From Carya illinoinensis (lineage: Eukaryota; Streptophyta; Magnoliopsida; Fagales; Juglandaceae): a stretch of 64,000 nucleotides of DNA. The translations under genes were made by a program, and so were the position numbers. The stretch covers positions 24,604,864 to 24,668,863 of the forward strand of contig NC_056762.1 in the NCBI RefSeq assembly GCF_018687715.1, given 5' to 3'. How positions within the stretch are numbered: position 1 is the stretch's first letter; the number at the start of each line of letters is the position of its first letter. Below, piece by piece: positions 1-12,045 of the stretch. Below the pieces are notes generated by a model that was given only the letters and a program-made list of their open reading frames with translations, ran no database searches and was not told the DNA's origin.

Positions 1-1454
1 TCATCTAATAAATTTTAATTATTATAATAAATAATCTCCAATCATCTAATATCACATCATCCCATTTCTTTTACCATATAGCTCCATTCAACTAGCTTTA
101 CCGCCAAACTCAACCTATTCAAAACCGATAGGCAAAGCCCCAAAAAGTAACGTTCTTTTTCTTCGCCAAAATATGTTAAGTGGGATACAATGTGGGCTAT
201 GCCTTGTCCAATACTCATTTCACATCACCAAGTCTTAACAAATAATGAAAAGCATAATGAAAACTCGTTTTTACACATAGGCAAGCTTGAGCTACAATGT
301 TTGACATCAACATGGATATGATCTGATAGGAATACCAATGGTACCTTAGGTGTTCATATAAGTTACATTGCCATTGGTCGAGTTTCTCCACTTTGATGGG
401 ATTTCCATGGGTGTTTGCTACTTTCTTCTTTATGCTTAGCCTTTCTTCGCATACTGAGCAACTTGCTCCTCCTATCTAGAACCTAATTTTTGTATGCTTC
501 GATCTGACAAGGTATGAGTAAAAATAGTTATAAATGCAGAAAAGTGGCTAACATAACTTGAGTACAATCAACTGAGCAATACAATTACGATACCACACGA
601 TTTCAACTATTTGAACACCATGCAGTAACATACAATAACCAATGATTAGTAATTACCGTGATTCCTCTATAACCATATGGACACTTTGGCGATGATGTGA
701 ACTCGTCAAAAGCACAATTTATGCCCTAATTTCCTAGATACTCATTTCAATTCAATTTACGTTGCTTAGCCAACAACAAATTCACAAACCAATAAACATT
801 TTGACACCCGTATCAAACCATTGAAGACAAACTCAACACAAATTAGAATAGTAATGATTATATCAACATACTCTGCAACCCAAAGAAAGTTCCCATTACT
901 ATAATGGGCTGAAGCAATGACATCACACTCCATAATTGGGTCATAACAACTAAAAGCACATAATGAAAGACATGCCATTCATACTCGGGACCAAACTACA
1001 TGTCTGGTCTATATTTCCAAATCTATTACTGCCTTCCATCCCCTCTCCACACTTTGATTTGGGACGAGAAAGAAGGAGACAAAAGATTACATGGTGTGAG
1101 ATGGAATGAAACTACCAAGTGACAGAGCACACCACCAACTAACAATGCATGAGTCACTCTCAATCACAATTTGTGCAGTCATAAAGAAATAATAAAAAAC
1201 GGCAAAAGTTATGTGTAGAGCAAGTTAACCAATAGTCAAAATCAGAAGTTTAGTCAGTACCCAGGTGTCAGGTGCAATCATGAAGAGAAAAAGCAGTTAC
1301 ATTCCAATTCCAGAACCTACTTATCCTCATGCTACAAATTGATTTGTTAACGAAACTGATGAAATGCGGCATACCAAAGGGGAGAATTGGGAGACAAGGT
1401 AAAAAAGTGAGATCGTCGAGTTCAAAACTTCAAAATAGAGTATTTTCAAAAGGA

Positions 1455-1608
1455 AAATTCTATACACCACACTCTCATCTAACTAAATAAGATGTGATAT
1501 ATTTATCACTATTAAGTGATCATTTATTACATGCGTATTTATCATTTAATGGTGGTGAATGTGCCACATCTTACTTAGTAAGATAAAAGTGTGGAGTATA
1601 GCATTACT
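1455..1608. repeat. Palindromic MITE-like element shared by both duplicate copies
   Basis: The two arms, about 60 bases each (1455-1520 and 1545-1608), are imperfect reverse complements that include a shared CACATCTTA core. The spacer is short. In copy B (24611-24770) about 36 bases of the left arm are missing. No coding capacity is visible. The element looks like a small non-autonomous DNA transposon. The superfamily is not assigned because no clear target duplication was seen. Confidence 0.5.
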
Positions 1609-1923
1609 CTTTTCAAAATATGCAGACTTCCCATGCAGGGTGGGGGTTGGGGTACTTCCATAGACATATTAGAGAAGCTGACAAACCATCCTGCCTATGC
1701 CAGCACAAAAAACAGTGTACAAAAAAAATCAGTAGTGTAAAGCAGCATGGAGAATGCCAATAAAAACTGGGGAACAGATTGGCATCAATGAGCTACTCCA
1801 TAGTGAAAAAATATCTAGTCTATGTTAAAGGCAGTTTGTGAATTCTATTCAGAATCTAATGGGGACTTGTAAGTCTACTTTACCTTAGTATTCCACACAA
1901 TAATAAATCCATGCTTTATGAGA

Positions 1924-1995
1924 GTAAATCAGTTGCGCCTTTTTCAGGTCTGAGATAACTCCACGGTCTTTAGAACTCCTTTCATTGTATAGTAC
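1924..1995 (-). pseudogene. CLPR4 last-exon fragment that has lost its stop codon
   Basis: Read on the minus strand, this is a copy of the last CLPR4 exon, which encodes a C-terminal peptide ending in KKAQLI. The splice acceptor (CAG) is kept. One base present in copy B (in the TCA at 25082-25084) is missing here, so the TGA stop becomes TAC and the frame runs on into flanking DNA. One valine codon has also changed to isoleucine. All upstream exons are absent, so this cannot make a ClpR protein. It is a relic of the segmental duplication. Confidence 0.85.
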
Positions 1996-2208
1996 CTGGA
2001 TAAAATTAAAGTCAAATGGGAACGTCAAGTTAGTGTTGTATGACAACTAGACCAGACACTAAAGTAAATCTTTCTTTCTAGAGACACCTTAGCAGTCTCT
2101 GCGTGGTTGGCGTCGAACTGCTGCTAGCGGCAACTGGTTGTGGAAGTCAAGAGGCATGGTCGGGTAGCAGAGGTAAAACAATAAAGATACTCTCTAGGCT
2201 TTTAATTC

Positions 2209-2730
2209 TGTTATGATGCTGCATAGTGGAGACCTAGAAGATGAAGATGGAAGAGTTAGGTTTCAGGAGAAATGAGACATTAGTGGCAGATTGCGAAGTG
2301 AAGGGGGTTCGAGCTTGAGTTATGTCTTCAGCAGATGCACCAAAACGACGCAGCTTCAGCAAGCTTTAAGGGCCAATACGACATCACTTTAGTAATTAGA
2401 AGAAACGACGTAGCTTATAGTAGTGGGAGGGTTCAATTTTAATAAACCGTTTAGTACAAAATGGTGGGCTTTGGGCACTATGTCTGGAACCTAGTAATCA
2501 GGGACTTGCATGTAATTTCCTTTGAGTCAGTTAAGTATCATGTCGGAATGAGGAGGATCCATTCTGGAGCTTTTTACCTATTATCTGAGTAGTTTTTATG
2601 GAGGAATTGGGGACCTCGAATACCCTAAAGCGTATGAACATTTGAGGTATTTTCATCAATTTCCTACTGTCATTCTATTGTTCCTGCATGCTATATCTTA
2701 TACAATCTAGAAATTCAAGGGAACGTAACA
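2209..2730 (+). repeat. 5' LTR of the chromovirus
   Basis: A 522-base terminal repeat starting TGTTATGATG and ending AACGTAACA. It is the same length as the 3' copy. Most differences between the two are transitions. Confidence 0.93.
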
Positions 2731-2731
2731 A

Positions 2732-2743
2732 TTGGTATCAAGT
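2732..2743 (+). other. Primer binding site, tRNA-Met type
   Basis: Directly after the 5' LTR comes TTGGTATCAAGT. It resembles the TGGTATCAGAGC site used by many plant retrotransposons to prime from initiator tRNA-Met, with mismatches at its 3' side. Confidence 0.75.
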
Positions 2744-2832
2744 CACCAATCCTACCCAGTCCATCCAAACAGACCCACTCCTTTACTTACTCATTCCCTT
2801 ACCAGCCATTACAAGCACATAGTTACGTTCAG

Positions 2833-2901
2833 CCTAATTTCATACATACATATTCATCCATTCACTACCTAATTTCATACATACATATTCATCCATTCAG
2901 C
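2833..2901 (+). repeat. 35-bp tandem duplication in the element leader
   Basis: A 35-base unit beginning CCTAATTTCATACATACA occurs twice in a row (2833-2867 and 2868-2901) in the untranslated leader between the primer site and gag. Confidence 0.85.
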
Positions 2902-3017
2902 CTTCACTACATATTTTCCAAGCCAAACACTAACCGAAACAGCACTATACACAGCCCAGAAATCAACCAAACAACACCATTTCCAACCAAGTAATCAACC
3001 AAATAGCACCATCTTCC

Positions 3018-6000
3018 ATGGCAGACAACACCAGATCCAAGCACCAGCAGCACGAGAATTTATAGCATCAAGTGGACCTTCATCAACATGAAATCTTGGA
3101 AGTAAAAGCAAATGTCAGTGTATTGAAAGTTGATGTTGCCATGGTGAAAGTGGATACACAAGAAATTAAAGACATGTTACGCATTTTTTTTGCCCAGCCA
3201 CACAATCAGAACCTCCCTTTAGCCCCCGTTAACCATGAAATTCCTCAAGACCATGGCAATCAAGATCCTAGACGGTTCCACCCCAGGGGGGTCAAACTTG
3301 ATTTTCCTCACTTTCAAGGGGTTAATCCTGCTGCATGGCTTTTTAAGGCCAACCATTACTTTGACTTCCACCAAACACCACTACCCCACCGATTATTGAT
3401 GGTCTCTTATCACATGGAAGAAGACGCGCTTGTGTGGTTCAAAAATGCAACAGTTGTAGGCTTATTCCGCGATTGGGATGCCTTTTCTAGATCCTTGCTC
3501 CTTCGTTTTGGTCCTACAGCTTATGACGACCCCATGGAAGCTTTGACTAGACTCAAGCAAACCACCTCAGTGGCTGGTTACATGGTGCAGTTTGAAACAT
3601 TAGCCAACCGTTTAAGGGGACTTTCGGATATTCATAAGCTGAGTTGTTTTCTCAGCTGTCTGAAGGATGAAATCCGCATTCTGGTTCGGATGTTAAACCC
3701 GGTGAATTTAAATGCTACGTATGGGTTGGCAAAGATGCAAGAGGAATACCTTCCAAATATAAGGCGGGTTGCTAAATCTATGGGGGACAGGCCGACTCCC
3801 ATGGGAGGAGGGAATTTTTCTGCAGGGTCCTTTTCTAGTGACTCTGCCAACAAGTGGAAGCAACCTATGGGGGGTGCTAAACACATTTCTTTCGAGCAAA
3901 TCAATGAAAAGAGCCGCAAGGGCTTATGTTTTAATTGTGATAAGAAGTGGAATCCGTTACACAAATATAAAACTCCTCGCATTTATCTCTTGGATGTGAG
4001 TGAGGAATTTGGTGAGGAAGAAGAAACACTGCAAGTGGTAGAAATTGAAGAAAAATCAACACTAGAAATTTCAGCCCCTCCAACCAGTAACAAGGAGGAG
4101 CTGGAAATTTCCTTGGTAGCTATAGCTGGTACCCCTACTGTAAGAACTATGCGGTTAATGGGAAGTATCCACGGGGCACAAGTGGTGATTTTGGTGGACT
4201 CAGGCATCTAGCACAACTTTATAGATTCAACCTTAGCCTCTAAGTTGCAGTTGCCAGTGGATTATTCAGTTAATTTGAAGGTGTGGGTAGCTAATGGGCA
4301 AGGCTTAAGCAGTGACGGGTTGTGTAGAACAGTACAGCTGAAGGTACAAGGTAACTTACTACAACCCCCTCTTCATTTACTAGACCTTGCTGGTTGTGAT
4401 ATTGTATTGGGAGTCCAATGGTTAGAAACTTTGGGTCCTATCACGTGGGACTTTGCGAAGTTGCTGATGAGTTTTGTATAGGAAGGGAAATCCATTGAAT
4501 TGAAAGGGCTGAAACTAAACCCTTCAGTTGTAGAGGAGGGTGAGAAGGTTTGTAAGGCCTCTATAGCGAAAGGGAAAGGAGTGCTTTTACAAATTATGTG
4601 TGTTGGGGAGAAGGAACATGGAGATGGAAATGTGGCTAAACCTTTTTCAGAACTTTTAGACGATTTTAAGGAGGTATTTGCTGAACCTCAAGGGTTACCA
4701 CCAACTCGTTCCCATGACCACCAAATAGTCCTCAAGGAAGGCACTCAACCCATGGCAATTGCACCATATCGATACCCGTATTAACGGAAAATAGAAATTG
4801 AAAAAATGGTGGCTGAGTTATTGAGGTCTGGAGTGATTAGACCTAGTTCTAGCCCTTTTTCAGCCCCTGTTTTACTGGTTCGTATAGCCGATGGAAGTTG
4901 GCAACTTTGCGAGGATTATAGGGCACTTATTAAGGAAACGGTGAAGGATAAATTTCCTATTCTAGCCATTGATGAATTATTGGATGAACTCTTTGGAGCG
5001 GTGATTTTCTCTAAGCTTGACCTACAGTCGGGCTATCACCAAGTAAGAGTGGTGCCTAGTGACATTCCTAAGACGGCTTTTCGGACCCATGAGGGCCATT
5101 ACGAGTTTTTGGTGATGCCTTTTGGCCTCACCAACACTCCAGCCACTTTCCAAGGGTTAATGAATGATGTATTCAAACCTTTTTTGAGGAAATTTGTTCT
5201 TATTTTTTTTTTATGACATACTGATCTATAGTAAGTCCCAAGAGGAGCACGAAATTCACTTAAGAGAGGTTTTGAAAATGCTGAGACAGCATTGCTTGTA
5301 TGCAAAAAAATCTAAGTGTCAGTTTGCGGTGGAAGAGGTGGATTATTTGGGTCACATTATTTCTAAGCAAGGAGTGAAAGCAAACCCAGCAAAAATTCAG
5401 TCAATGTTGGATTGGCCAATCTCGAAGACAACTAAGGCCTTGAGGGGGTTCTTGGGGTTGACAGGTTGCTACAAAATTTTTTTAAAACATTATGGTCTGA
5501 TAGCAGCTCCACTTACTCAGTTGTTGACAAAAAATGGGTTTGTATGGACCCAAGAAGCAGAGCTGGCCTTCAAGAAGTTAAAGGAATCAATGACGAACCC
5601 ACCTGTCCTTACGCTACCAGATTTCTCAAAACTTTTCATAGTAGAGAGTGATGCTAGTGGGAAGGGAATAGGTGCTGTCCTTATGCAAGCAGGGCAACCT
5701 ATTGCTTTTTTGAGTAAAATGTTAAAGGGAAGGGCCCTACTACTATCTACATATGAGAAGGAATTTTTAGCTATTGTGACGGCAGTGCAAAAATGGCGAC
5801 CCTACCTTTTGGGGCAGTCCTTCATCATTAAAACAGACCAACAAGCACTGAAATTTCTGCTTGAGCAGAAAATTGGGACGAAAGCTCAACACAAATGGGT
5901 GAGCAAGCTTATGGGCTATGATTTCAAGATTGAACATAAAAGAGGAAGAGAGAATGTTGTGGCTGATGCACTGTCAAGAAAAGGGGAGTGTAACAATGAC

Positions 6001-7476
6001 GAGGTTGGGATGCTTGCCCAGATTTCATTTCCCACTTTAGATTGGGTAGAAGACTTGAAGCTCAACTATAAGAACAGTACAGAAACGTCCGAGTTAATGG
6101 AGAAATTATTAAGTCAGCAAGAGGTTCCTAAAGGGACAACATTACAACAAGGAATAATTTTGAGGAAGGGGCACATCTTCATAGTTCCAGATTCACCCTT
6201 CAAACTGAAAATACTCCAATTTATTCATACCGACCCTATGGCAGGACACTCAGGATACTTGAAGACCTATCAAAGGGCCAAAAGGGACTTCTATTGGCCA
6301 GGGATGAAGAAAGACATTAAAAGGTGGGTGAGGGAGTGTGAAATATGTCAGACTTCAAAGTATGGAACGCTTGCCCCAGCAGGTCTCTTACAGCCTCTTC
6401 CTATACCCCAACAAGCTTGGGTCGACATTTCAATGGACTTCGTAGAAGGGCTGCCAAAGTCTAAAGGATATTCTGTAATTTTTGTTGTAGTGGACCGTTT
6501 CACTAAATATGGGCATTTCATGGCCCTCTCACATCCCTACACAGCTCAGGAAGTGGCCAGGGTATTTTTCAAGTCAATGTTCAAATTGCATGGTTTTCCA
6601 AAAACCATAGTGTCCGACAGGGACCCAGTGTTTCTAAGTTCCTTCTAGAAGGAGTTATTTGCGCTCCAGGGCACGTCCCTAAACTATAGCTCGGCTTATC
6701 ACCCGTAAAGTGACGGTCAAACGGAAGCAGTGAACAAGGTAGTAGAAGGTTATCTGAGGTGCTACACGGGGTCTAAACCTACTGGTTGGAGTTAGTGGCT
6801 ACCACTAGCCGAATGGTGGTACAACAGTACCTACCACAATTCAACCAAATTGACCCCTTTTGAGGCCCTATACGGAAATCCCCCTCCTAAACTACTCGAC
6901 TACATTCCAAATACATCAAGCAACCCAACAGTCGACCAACTCTTACATAACAGAGCACAAATTCTATACCTTTTAAAAAGTAATCTCACGACATCATAAG
7001 AGAGAATGAAGTATTATGCTGACAAAAAGAGAACGGAAAGGCAGTTTAATGAGGGAGAGTGGGTATACCTTCGCCTACAGCCGTACTGCCAACAGACGGT
7101 GGCACTCCGCTGGAACATGAAACTTGCCTCACGTTTCTATGGGTCGTTCAAGGTTCCCCAGAGACTCGGATCCGTGGCCTACCGGCTAGAGTTACCGTCC
7201 TCCTCTCAAATACACCCTGTTTTCCACGTTTCCTGCTTGAAGAAGAAACTTGGAGATCGGATTCAGCTGCTTGCTACACTCCCACCCACCAACAGCGAAG
7301 GCGAGGTGATACCCGAACCGGAAATGGTGCGTGACCGACGCATGAGGCAGCAAGGGGGATGGGCTTTGACTGAAGTGCTAATTAAATGGGTAGGGTTGTC
7401 GGAAGAGGAAAATTCATGGGAAAATCTATGGAAGCTTAGGGCTTTGTATCCACACCTTGTGGACAAGGTCTTATAA
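3018..7476 (+). pseudogene. gag-pol polyprotein remnant of the chromovirus
   Basis: The frame opens at ATG 3018 (MADNTRSK) but meets TAG at 3063. The rest of gag (3072-4208) follows in frame and includes a degraded CCHC zinc knuckle near 3927, whose last Cys is Tyr. The protease motif DSG (near 4198) is followed by TAG at 4209. Reverse transcriptase (4800-5260) shows LDLQSGYHQ, but a TAA lies at 4782, and near 5200-5215 a T-rich run shifts the frame beside the catalytic aspartates. RNase H (5640-5970) and an HHCC plus DDE-type integrase (6200-6900) follow, cut by TAG at 6646. The last ORF (7006-7476) carries the integrase tail and a chromodomain. The breaks rule out autonomous activity. Only the state of the locus is described here. 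Confidence 0.92.
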
Positions 7477-7487
7477 GGGGGAGAGAA
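7475..7487 (+). other. Polypurine tract of the chromovirus
   Basis: A 13-base all-purine run, AAGGGGGAGAGAA, directly abuts the TG of the 3' LTR. This is where plus-strand priming is expected. It overlaps the last bases of the stop codon of the chromodomain ORF. Confidence 0.88.
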
Positions 7488-8009
7488 TGTTATGATGCTG
7501 CATAGTGGAGACCTAGAAGATGAAGATGGAAGAGTTAGGTTTCAGGAGAAATGACACAGTAGTGGCATATGGCAAAGTGAAGAGGGTTCGGGCTTGAGTT
7601 ATGTCTTCAGCAGATGCACCAAAACGATGCAGCTTCGGCAAGCTTTAAGGGCCAATACGACATCACTTTAGTAATTAGGAGAAACGATGTAGCTTATAGT
7701 AGTGGGAGGGTTCAATTGTAATAAATCGTTTAGTACAAAATGGTGGGCTTTGGGCACTATGTCTAGAACCTAGTAAACAAGGACTTGCATGTAATTTCCG
7801 TGGAGTCAGTTAAGTATCACGCCAGAATGAGGAGGATCCATTCCGGAGCTTTTTACCTATTATCTGAGTAGTTTTTATGGAGGAATTGGGGACCTCGAAT
7901 ACCCCAAAGCGTATGAACATTTGAGGTATTTTCATCAATTTCCTACTGTCATTCTATTGTTCTTGCATGCTATATCTTATACAATCTGGAAATTCAAGGG
8001 AACGTAACA
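7488..8009 (+). repeat. 3' LTR of the chromovirus
   Basis: A 522-base terminal repeat, counterpart of 2209-2730. It is followed directly by the AATTC target duplication at 8010-8014. Confidence 0.93.
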
Positions 8010-8243
8010 AATTCTAGGTAAAGATTTCATGCGGCGATCCTCATGATTTTAATTTGTGTATGGCTGAGATGTCATGTTTGTAGTGGCTGCTGTTAAATGG
8101 CTTAAAATAGCCTTACTGCTCCGAAGAGGAGCTGTACAATAAAACTGAATCAAGTGGTTTTATAAAACCATCTTATTATTTATAAAATTTTGATTTATCT
8201 CATTCTACCAACAAGCCCTTAGGTGTAAACAATTTGACCAAAT

Positions 8244-8400
8244 ATTCCAACTTGCTCTCAAGAAATGATGCAATTGGAGCACTCAAAAGTATTGTTTGCG
8301 TCATGGTTTAGGACTCCAATGGCCACCAACTCACAATGTCCTGTTGGTTGCTAAGCCTCATCGACACTTTTTATCAAGAATAATATTAGATTAGTTATGA
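8244..8400. repeat. Small direct repeat, copy 1 (partner at 14134-14284)
   Basis: About 155 bases match 14134-14284 in the same orientation at roughly 88-90% by eye, and both copies diverge right after TAGTTATGA. On the minus strand a mostly open frame can be read through it. It includes SNQQDIVSWWPLES, one stop where copy 2 has Ser, then MTQTILLSAPIASFLESKLE. I do not recognise the protein. It could be an exon relic that was duplicated, or a dispersed repeat. The expansin-like gene lies between the copies. Confidence 0.7.
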
Positions 8401-8934
8401 CTCTGCAACCCGCTCTGGTCCATACGGGTTTATGCCCGACCTGACCTGAAAGCATGTCTTCAAGGAACTAAATTGACCCGATCCGACCCAAACAAAATGA
8501 AACCAGGTCGGACCCGTACAACCCGAGAAAAAGAAGAAAAAAAAAGCCCTGCTTTCTGCACATCAATTTACAAAAGCTCTATGATTGAATCTTAGATCTA
8601 CCATCATCTTCAATCTCAAGAAAATACCCAAAAAAGTTACTTGTAGAAAACAAAATCGTTTCACACATGCTTCTGCACCACTGCCATCACTCACACATCC
8701 ACAAATCCAATGTAAACCACTCAACCCAGCCACCACAGGAAGCAAGCACCCACGTTCTCGATTTTATGCATGAAAACAGAGTATTTATGGTGCTCTCAAC
8801 TGTTTCTCAATAGTGGCCTAGGACATCACTGCCTCCATCTGTAGAAGGGTCGTTGAGTAGCAACTCGCCACCCCCAGTTGTCGCACTGTGAGTTCTCTGC
8901 TTCCTCTCAACACCGTTTTCTCTCACTCTCCATT

Positions 8935-9023
<89 letters not shown>

Positions 9024-10207
9024 ACTACTACATCGTAACACCATGCTCTATGTCTCTCTGTACTCTGCACCCAACGCCAGGTTCCATCGTAGACTCGCAG
9101 TTCCAAAACAAACCCAAGCGTAGGAAATCCATAAGCTTCAGATCCTTCACCTTCTTTATCTCATGCCGATCTATAAGCAACTGATTGTTGTTTGCAGAAG
9201 TGTATGTCAAAAACTAAACTATGAATCGAAAGGAGAAAATGGGGGCAGGGGCTAGGGTTCGGTGTTGAAGGGAAAGTGAAGAAAAATAGAGGGTTCAAAG
9301 GGATGGCCCAACGTTCATCGGGTCTGATTGATTCAAAATCGAGGTTTGATGTAAACTGACTTTTTCGGATTGGATCTACACGAGTTGCACAGGTTGATCG
9401 GCCCATCGGGGCTTTTGCTCAGGCCTATCTGAAACTATATATATTGGAATCAGAGACAGGTTATTCTACAATGAATTGCACATTAATTATTTGTGGCTTT
9501 GATTCCCCCAATATGGAAATGCATCCCGTTATTCGTAATTATAGATAAACTATTGACTTCATTCGTATATGAGTTTGTCCAATCTTTTGAGCTCTTTTTG
9601 TGTAGTTGGATGTAGTCCTCCCAGTAGGCATGCATGCATACAACCCAAAATAGGGAAAAGTTTCTCAAAAAAGGATTTTTGTTTGGTATGCTTAATTTTT
9701 TGTTTTGATTAAAAAAGTTTTACATGACTTCACAATATTTTTGATGGGATAAGATTTAACTTATAAGAAAAATTTATGAGTTTAAATATTGCCAATCAAG
9801 TCATACTAAATCAATAATTGGAATGATGTTACACTCATTTGAAAAATTAAAAACACATACAATATTCATGTGAAGAGCAAAAGCCAAAATCCAAAGGAAA
9901 GATCAGTTATAAGGACGATTATTTGTAACTCCACTCCTTATATTATTCATACTCATGATCTCTGATCACTAACCCCAAAGTACAACATTAACCTGGCCTA
10001 TTATTTATATTGCAACATGACCAAGAGCACTTCTGCTGATCACAAAGCATACAATACAATACTATATACAATACCATACCATACAATACCCTACTAAGTA
10101 GAGATAAACTTATAATAATCAAGTACATAGCAACCCGTACAATGATCAAACTTATATCTAATAAAACATCTAAATATTATTAAAATTGAAATAGCTTTCT
10201 AATTAAT
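8401..10207. other. Gene-free stretch with a long CT microsatellite
   Basis: 8401-8540 and 9300-9430 are rich in short motifs such as GACCCG and CGGGTC, which occur at the ends of plant hAT-like non-autonomous elements. The two could be the ends of one element of about 1 kb, but I found no clean terminal repeats or target duplication. A CT run occupies 8939-9022. 10046-10092 is an ATACA-rich patch. 9430-10045 and 10093-10207 are AT-rich, with nothing recognisable. Confidence 0.45.
8939..9022. repeat. (CT)n microsatellite, about 84 bp
   Basis: An uninterrupted CT run of about 42 units. It produces Ser-Leu and Arg-Glu ORFs on both strands that are artefacts of the repeat. Confidence 0.97.
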
Positions 10208-11909
10208 TTAGAGTTGAACATCTGAGTCATAAGCATCCCCAGCGTTCCACAAAGCCGGCAAATCATTTTTGGATTCAACCCATGTGCTGCCACTGACTTG
10301 AAACCTTAATTTTATTGAACCACTTGGTACTTGATTAGACATGTCCCACACTGCCCCGTAGGCCCTACGCATGCCCAGCCATTGTTTGCAATTCTCCTGC
10401 ATGCACCATCAAATGAACAAAGAGGCCAGCCCATTCATCAGTTTATAACATTAATGATCATCATATGATTTGCTCAATACATATCTTTTAATAAAAATAT
10501 TTGTGCAAATTTAGAACGTGCAAGTTCCGATATAAACTCTTTAATAAACAAGTAAAAGTCATTAATTTTTTTTTTTTATTTTTTAGGCTTGCTCCAAACA
10601 CTCAAAGGCTTAGAGTTTCATAAATTCATATAGTATTACTCAAATAATTATATGAATGTACCTGATACAATTCGACAGCTGTGATGTCATTTATCCCCTC
10701 TGCATATAGAACCACTAAAGCTAGATAATTAGGATATTTGCTATGCTCGTGCACCTTGAACATAACATTGTAACCAGGGTAGTGGCATGGGACCCTTCGG
10801 TATTCAACGTCGATCACGCCACGAGCAAGCAACTCCTTGGACCCCTTGCGACCAGGGCGTGCCAATTTTGTGTAGGCTCGGGTGCTAAGTATGAAGTCAG
10901 TTTTGTCACCTTCACCGTAGTCTGTCACCACCACGGTCACTGAATCCTCATTGCAATATTGTGATGATAGGCACCTAACCTGAAGAGTCATCATCAACAA
11001 AACCACTAATCATACATGCTATTATATTATTATTTTGGAGACCAAGTAAAGCAAACTATATAGGTTACTTTTTTATTAGTACTGCTATCTAACACAATCA
11101 TTGTCCTTGAGCTTGATATGATAGGAAGAGTGTTTCAAGTTAAAGAAAGCTCAAATAAGTTGAGGTAGACCATGCTAGCTAGCTAGTGTGCTATGCTTTA
11201 TTCATAACACTTATCCACTTAATTATTCATGCAATACCATACATTATATTATTGATAAGTTTAGTGAATACGTAAAATATTACTTATTATAGGACACATT
11301 ATATTTATTAAGAAGTCAAAATATTAATATTTTCCTCAATAAGTTGATGTGGCAAGCTTCTGCTTTAGTAATCTATGTGATGTCTCAAAAAAAAAAGGCT
11401 TGTAATTTTACTCGATAGCATGCACCACAACCAGTCCCATTCCTATATAACTTCGAGACTCCAGTCACGCTACCATCATTGACGGTCCTTCCGAATTCTC
11501 CGTACCCACAAGCTCCACCTATATGATCACCATTTCATGAGCTCAACTATACAAAGATGATATATAAACCGAATAAGTTTTACACATTGCTCATTATTGG
11601 TAGTAATTAGTATTTAGTAGAGAAAGAAAGTTGTTCAAAATAGTTGAGCAAATAATTCTTTCAGCATGCATGCACATAATAACTTGTAATGCATAGTTAT
11701 GAATAACTCCAAATAGGTAGCCAAATAATATCTAAAAGTGTATATGCAGACGTACTTGGAGTCCCATAGCTGTCAGGACTACGGTAGTAGGTTGCTCTTG
11801 ATGAGTAAGTAAAAATGTCTTGAGAGGCATATAGAGTAGGCAAGAGCAGTACCATGCAGATCACACAAAGAATACCAGTTTGGTTTTCATGAAGTACTGC
11901 AAGCCCCAT
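10208..11909 (-). CDS. EXLB1: Expansin-like B protein (4 exons)
   Basis: The minus-strand exons are 11909-11756, 11518-11412, 10979-10662 and 10396-10208. All introns are GT-AG and the joined frame is 255 codons plus stop, close to the family's usual 250. The N-terminus has a hydrophobic signal peptide (residues about 12-28) for secretion. A six-stranded double-psi barrel domain follows, with GACGYGEFGRTVNDG (from about residue 52) and GTGCGACYRVRC, then VTVVVTDYGEGDKTDFILS. A C-terminal group-2-grass-allergen-like domain ends in AYDSDVQL. Expansin-like B proteins act in the cell wall and are linked to wall loosening, but their biochemical activity is little known. The first barrel cysteine, usually in SPDC, reads Ser here. 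The start is the only Met before the signal peptide. I am sure of the family; EXLB1 rather than another EXLB member is likely but not proven. Confidence 0.93.
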
Positions 11910-12039
11910 ATCTTCTTAATGGCAAGATTTCTTGATAAAAAATCAAAACTCTAATTAAGAAGCTTGCAGACAGAGTTGTAGAAGAAAATGGACGAGGAGG
12001 CTAATTAGAACTGGGAAGTAATGAAAACGTAGTCCAGCA

Positions 12040-12045
12040 TTTATA
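12040..12045 (-). promoter_or_regulatory. Probable TATA box of the expansin-like gene
   Basis: On the minus strand CTATAAATG lies about 130 bases upstream of the ATG at 11909. That would give a 5' leader of roughly 100 bases. No other TATA-like sequence lies closer in that interval. Confidence 0.5.

Larger units (their letters stand above)
1..2091. repeat. Direct duplicate (copy A) of the CLPR4 3' region
   Basis: This stretch aligns base for base, with scattered substitutions and small indels, to 23166-25249. It probably continues left of the window, because the match is already running at base 1. On the minus strand it holds the downstream flank of CLPR4, the last coding exon and the last intron. 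Similarity stops at 2091, four bases into what would be exon 6; beyond that the two copies are unrelated. Copy A is therefore a truncated fragment and copy B belongs to the intact gene. Both copies carry the same small palindromic element (near 1455 and 24611), so that element predates the duplication. Confidence 0.93.
2209..8009 (+). mobile_element. Ty3/gypsy chromovirus-type LTR retrotransposon, inactive
   Basis: The element is 5.8 kb long, flanked by 522-bp LTRs that both begin TGTTATGATG and end GTAACA. A 5-bp target duplication, AATTC, lies at 2204-2208 and 8010-8014. A tRNA-Met-type primer site follows the left LTR and a polypurine tract precedes the right LTR. The inside reads gag, protease, reverse transcriptase, RNase H, integrase and a C-terminal chromodomain, which places it among the chromoviruses; the Reina-like clade is a guess. 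By eye the LTRs differ at about 25 of 522 positions (about 95% identity), so the insertion is not recent. The coding region is broken in many places. It sits just beyond the truncated end of duplicate copy A. Confidence 0.95.

Noticed and set aside
8807..9184. Overlapping Ser-Leu-rich and Arg-Glu-rich ORFs on both strands
   Set aside because: They are produced entirely by the CT microsatellite at 8939-9022.
10626..11006. 126-codon single-exon gene
   Set aside because: It is exon 3 of the expansin-like gene with intron read-through at both ends.
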